Of a DNA stretch of 64,000 nt, positions 62,831 to 64,000 are shown in pieces. Each line of letters starts with the position of its first letter. Position 1 is the first letter of the stretch. The stretch lies in contig NC_067129.1 in NCBI RefSeq assembly GCF_021347895.1, positions 31,471,690 through 31,535,689 on the forward strand, in the 5' to 3' direction. The notes beneath the pieces are model-generated. The model did no database searches. It saw nothing but the letters and a program-made list of their open reading frames with translations, and was not told the DNA's origin. This DNA comes from Acanthochromis polyacanthus. Its lineage: Eukaryota > Chordata > Actinopteri > Pomacentridae. The position numbers and the translations under genes are program-made.

Positions 62831-64000
62831 CCGATTTGAGCTCATGACTTTAGGATGAACTGGGATTGATGATAAAAGTATTCCTATAGCAGCAAATGTA
62901 GCAGAGCAGAGTATGTAACTCATATCAGGTCAGTAAATGTCAACAGTGCTCAGCTTGTGTTATCCATTGGTTGATAACAATGAATTTTAAAAGAAAATTA
63001 CTCAACTAATCATAACCCCTTTAAGGATTTAAGTATCTGACCTAGTGTGGTGCTGATCCGAGCCAATCAAAAGACGCTTTAATCGACCTTGATACCAAAT
63101 GGGAAAGGAATCAGCCTAAAATTTATGTCTGATCCTGCAGAAATACGGATTCATAAGAAAAGGTTTGATATGTTTGTGCTGCCTTTCTGCCACATGGTTG
63201 ACTGATTAGATAACTGTATGAGTCAGCATACATGTACAGATGTTCCTTCAGAAGTGCTCAACAGCTCAAGTCATTACATTAACGTCTTTCTTCAGAATCG
63301 GGCATCTCGAGGTTTGAAACTTAAACGTAGAGCTCAATCATCTGGTTCTAAGCTTATGGAGAAACACCTGAGAACGTTGTGTCTGCTGCCGTTTAATAAC
63401 AGCTTCATCCTCCTCCGTGTTTTCAAAGCAATTTCTGACATTTTCTCACTCTGCAGACGAACCGTCACGACCCACTTTGACATCTGCTCTTATTTCTTCC
63501 TGGAGTTTTTCCTTTCACCTGCAGCAAAACTTGTTTTCTTTTCTGTCTTATTTGATGCAATCTGCAGTTTTCTAAGGAAGAAACATCAAATGTTCTAAAG
63601 ATTCCTTAGTGCCGGCTCATCTTTCTCTGAGTTTTGCACTTTAAATTGGACAAACAAGACATAGTGAGAGAAGACAACACATGAAAACAAGCATGCAACC
63701 TGCAAAACAAAGACGTATTTTCATGCTACATTTTACATTTTAGTAAATATGTGTGATTTTCAAGGAGATTTGAGTAAAATGATCAAATGGAAACGCTGAA
63801 ATCTGTGTTTTGAGCCTTCATCTATCAGCTGTTTCGCTTAGATGCAGTTGCTGATGTATTTTGCATCTAAAAGTTTCAAAGTCAGAAGATACTACCATTT
63901 ATTCCCCATGAAAAACACGTTCATCAAAGTTGTTTATCTAAATTCAAAAAGACTTTAGATAAATCCCACTAAAAGACTCTACAAGAAAATGTAGAAGAAT
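62831..64000. other. Intergenic stretch to the window end
   Basis: Unique-looking. An open frame at 63218-63598 has no recognisable domain and is probably chance. Confidence 0.45.

Overview
The window looks like teleost fish nuclear DNA, probably from a percomorph. The reasons are one vertebrate gene with canonical GT-AG splicing, long AT-rich introns, and a fish-type transposon set: a Tx1-clade LINE, an RTE/Rex3-like LINE tail, several Tc1/mariner elements and pogo-like MITEs. Minisatellite content is very high. The species call is inference. I see nothing bacterial, viral or organellar.

The one host gene I recognise is prr7 (proline-rich 7, a transmembrane adaptor), on the + strand. Its coding sequence is in two exons, 29086-29440 and 48240-48781. 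They join in frame to give a 298-residue protein with an N-terminal membrane segment, a PPPPY motif and a C-terminal TAV PDZ ligand. The intron between them is 18.8 kb and holds most of the transposons and tandem repeats. A GC-rich block at 13.6-14.0 kb ending in a strong splice donor is a candidate non-coding first exon and promoter. A second non-coding exon may begin at 28261. The 3' UTR appears to end at an AATAAA at 49615.

Layout: 1-1314 is a near-identical copy of 55440-56753 and stops at a 100-N gap (1315-1414). 1415-6330 is a decayed Tx1-like LINE on the minus strand. 6.5-7.0 kb is a purine-rich array. 7.9-8.45 kb carries an open reading frame with a ZAD-like C2-C2 zinc-binding pattern behind a CCAAT box. 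9.1-13.5 kb is tandem repeats. 13.6-14.0 kb is the candidate prr7 promoter and first exon. 16.0-18.4 kb is a 19-bp satellite with higher-order structure. 20.4-28 kb holds several intronic repeat families. 29.4-32.2 kb is a degenerate array that has copied the prr7 splice donor twice. 34.3-37.8 kb is a three-level nest: an intact Tc1-like transposon inside a TIR transposon inside a tandem array. 40-46.3 kb is a long TGTGTC-rich array interrupted by a second, dead Tc1-like element. Past prr7 there are a third decayed Tc1 copy (52.6-53.5 kb), a 310-bp repeat array (53.7-54.9 kb), the second copy of the terminal duplication, an RTE LINE tail with a perfect target-site duplication (58.0-58.65 kb), two more MITEs, and a GC-rich island with paired RFX X-box-like motifs near 60.15 kb.

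I found no convincing new multi-gene system. The observations most worth following are the duplicated splice donors of prr7, the apparently intact Tc1-like transposon, the higher-order satellite, the ZAD-like reading frame, and the terminal duplication that flags a likely assembly problem.
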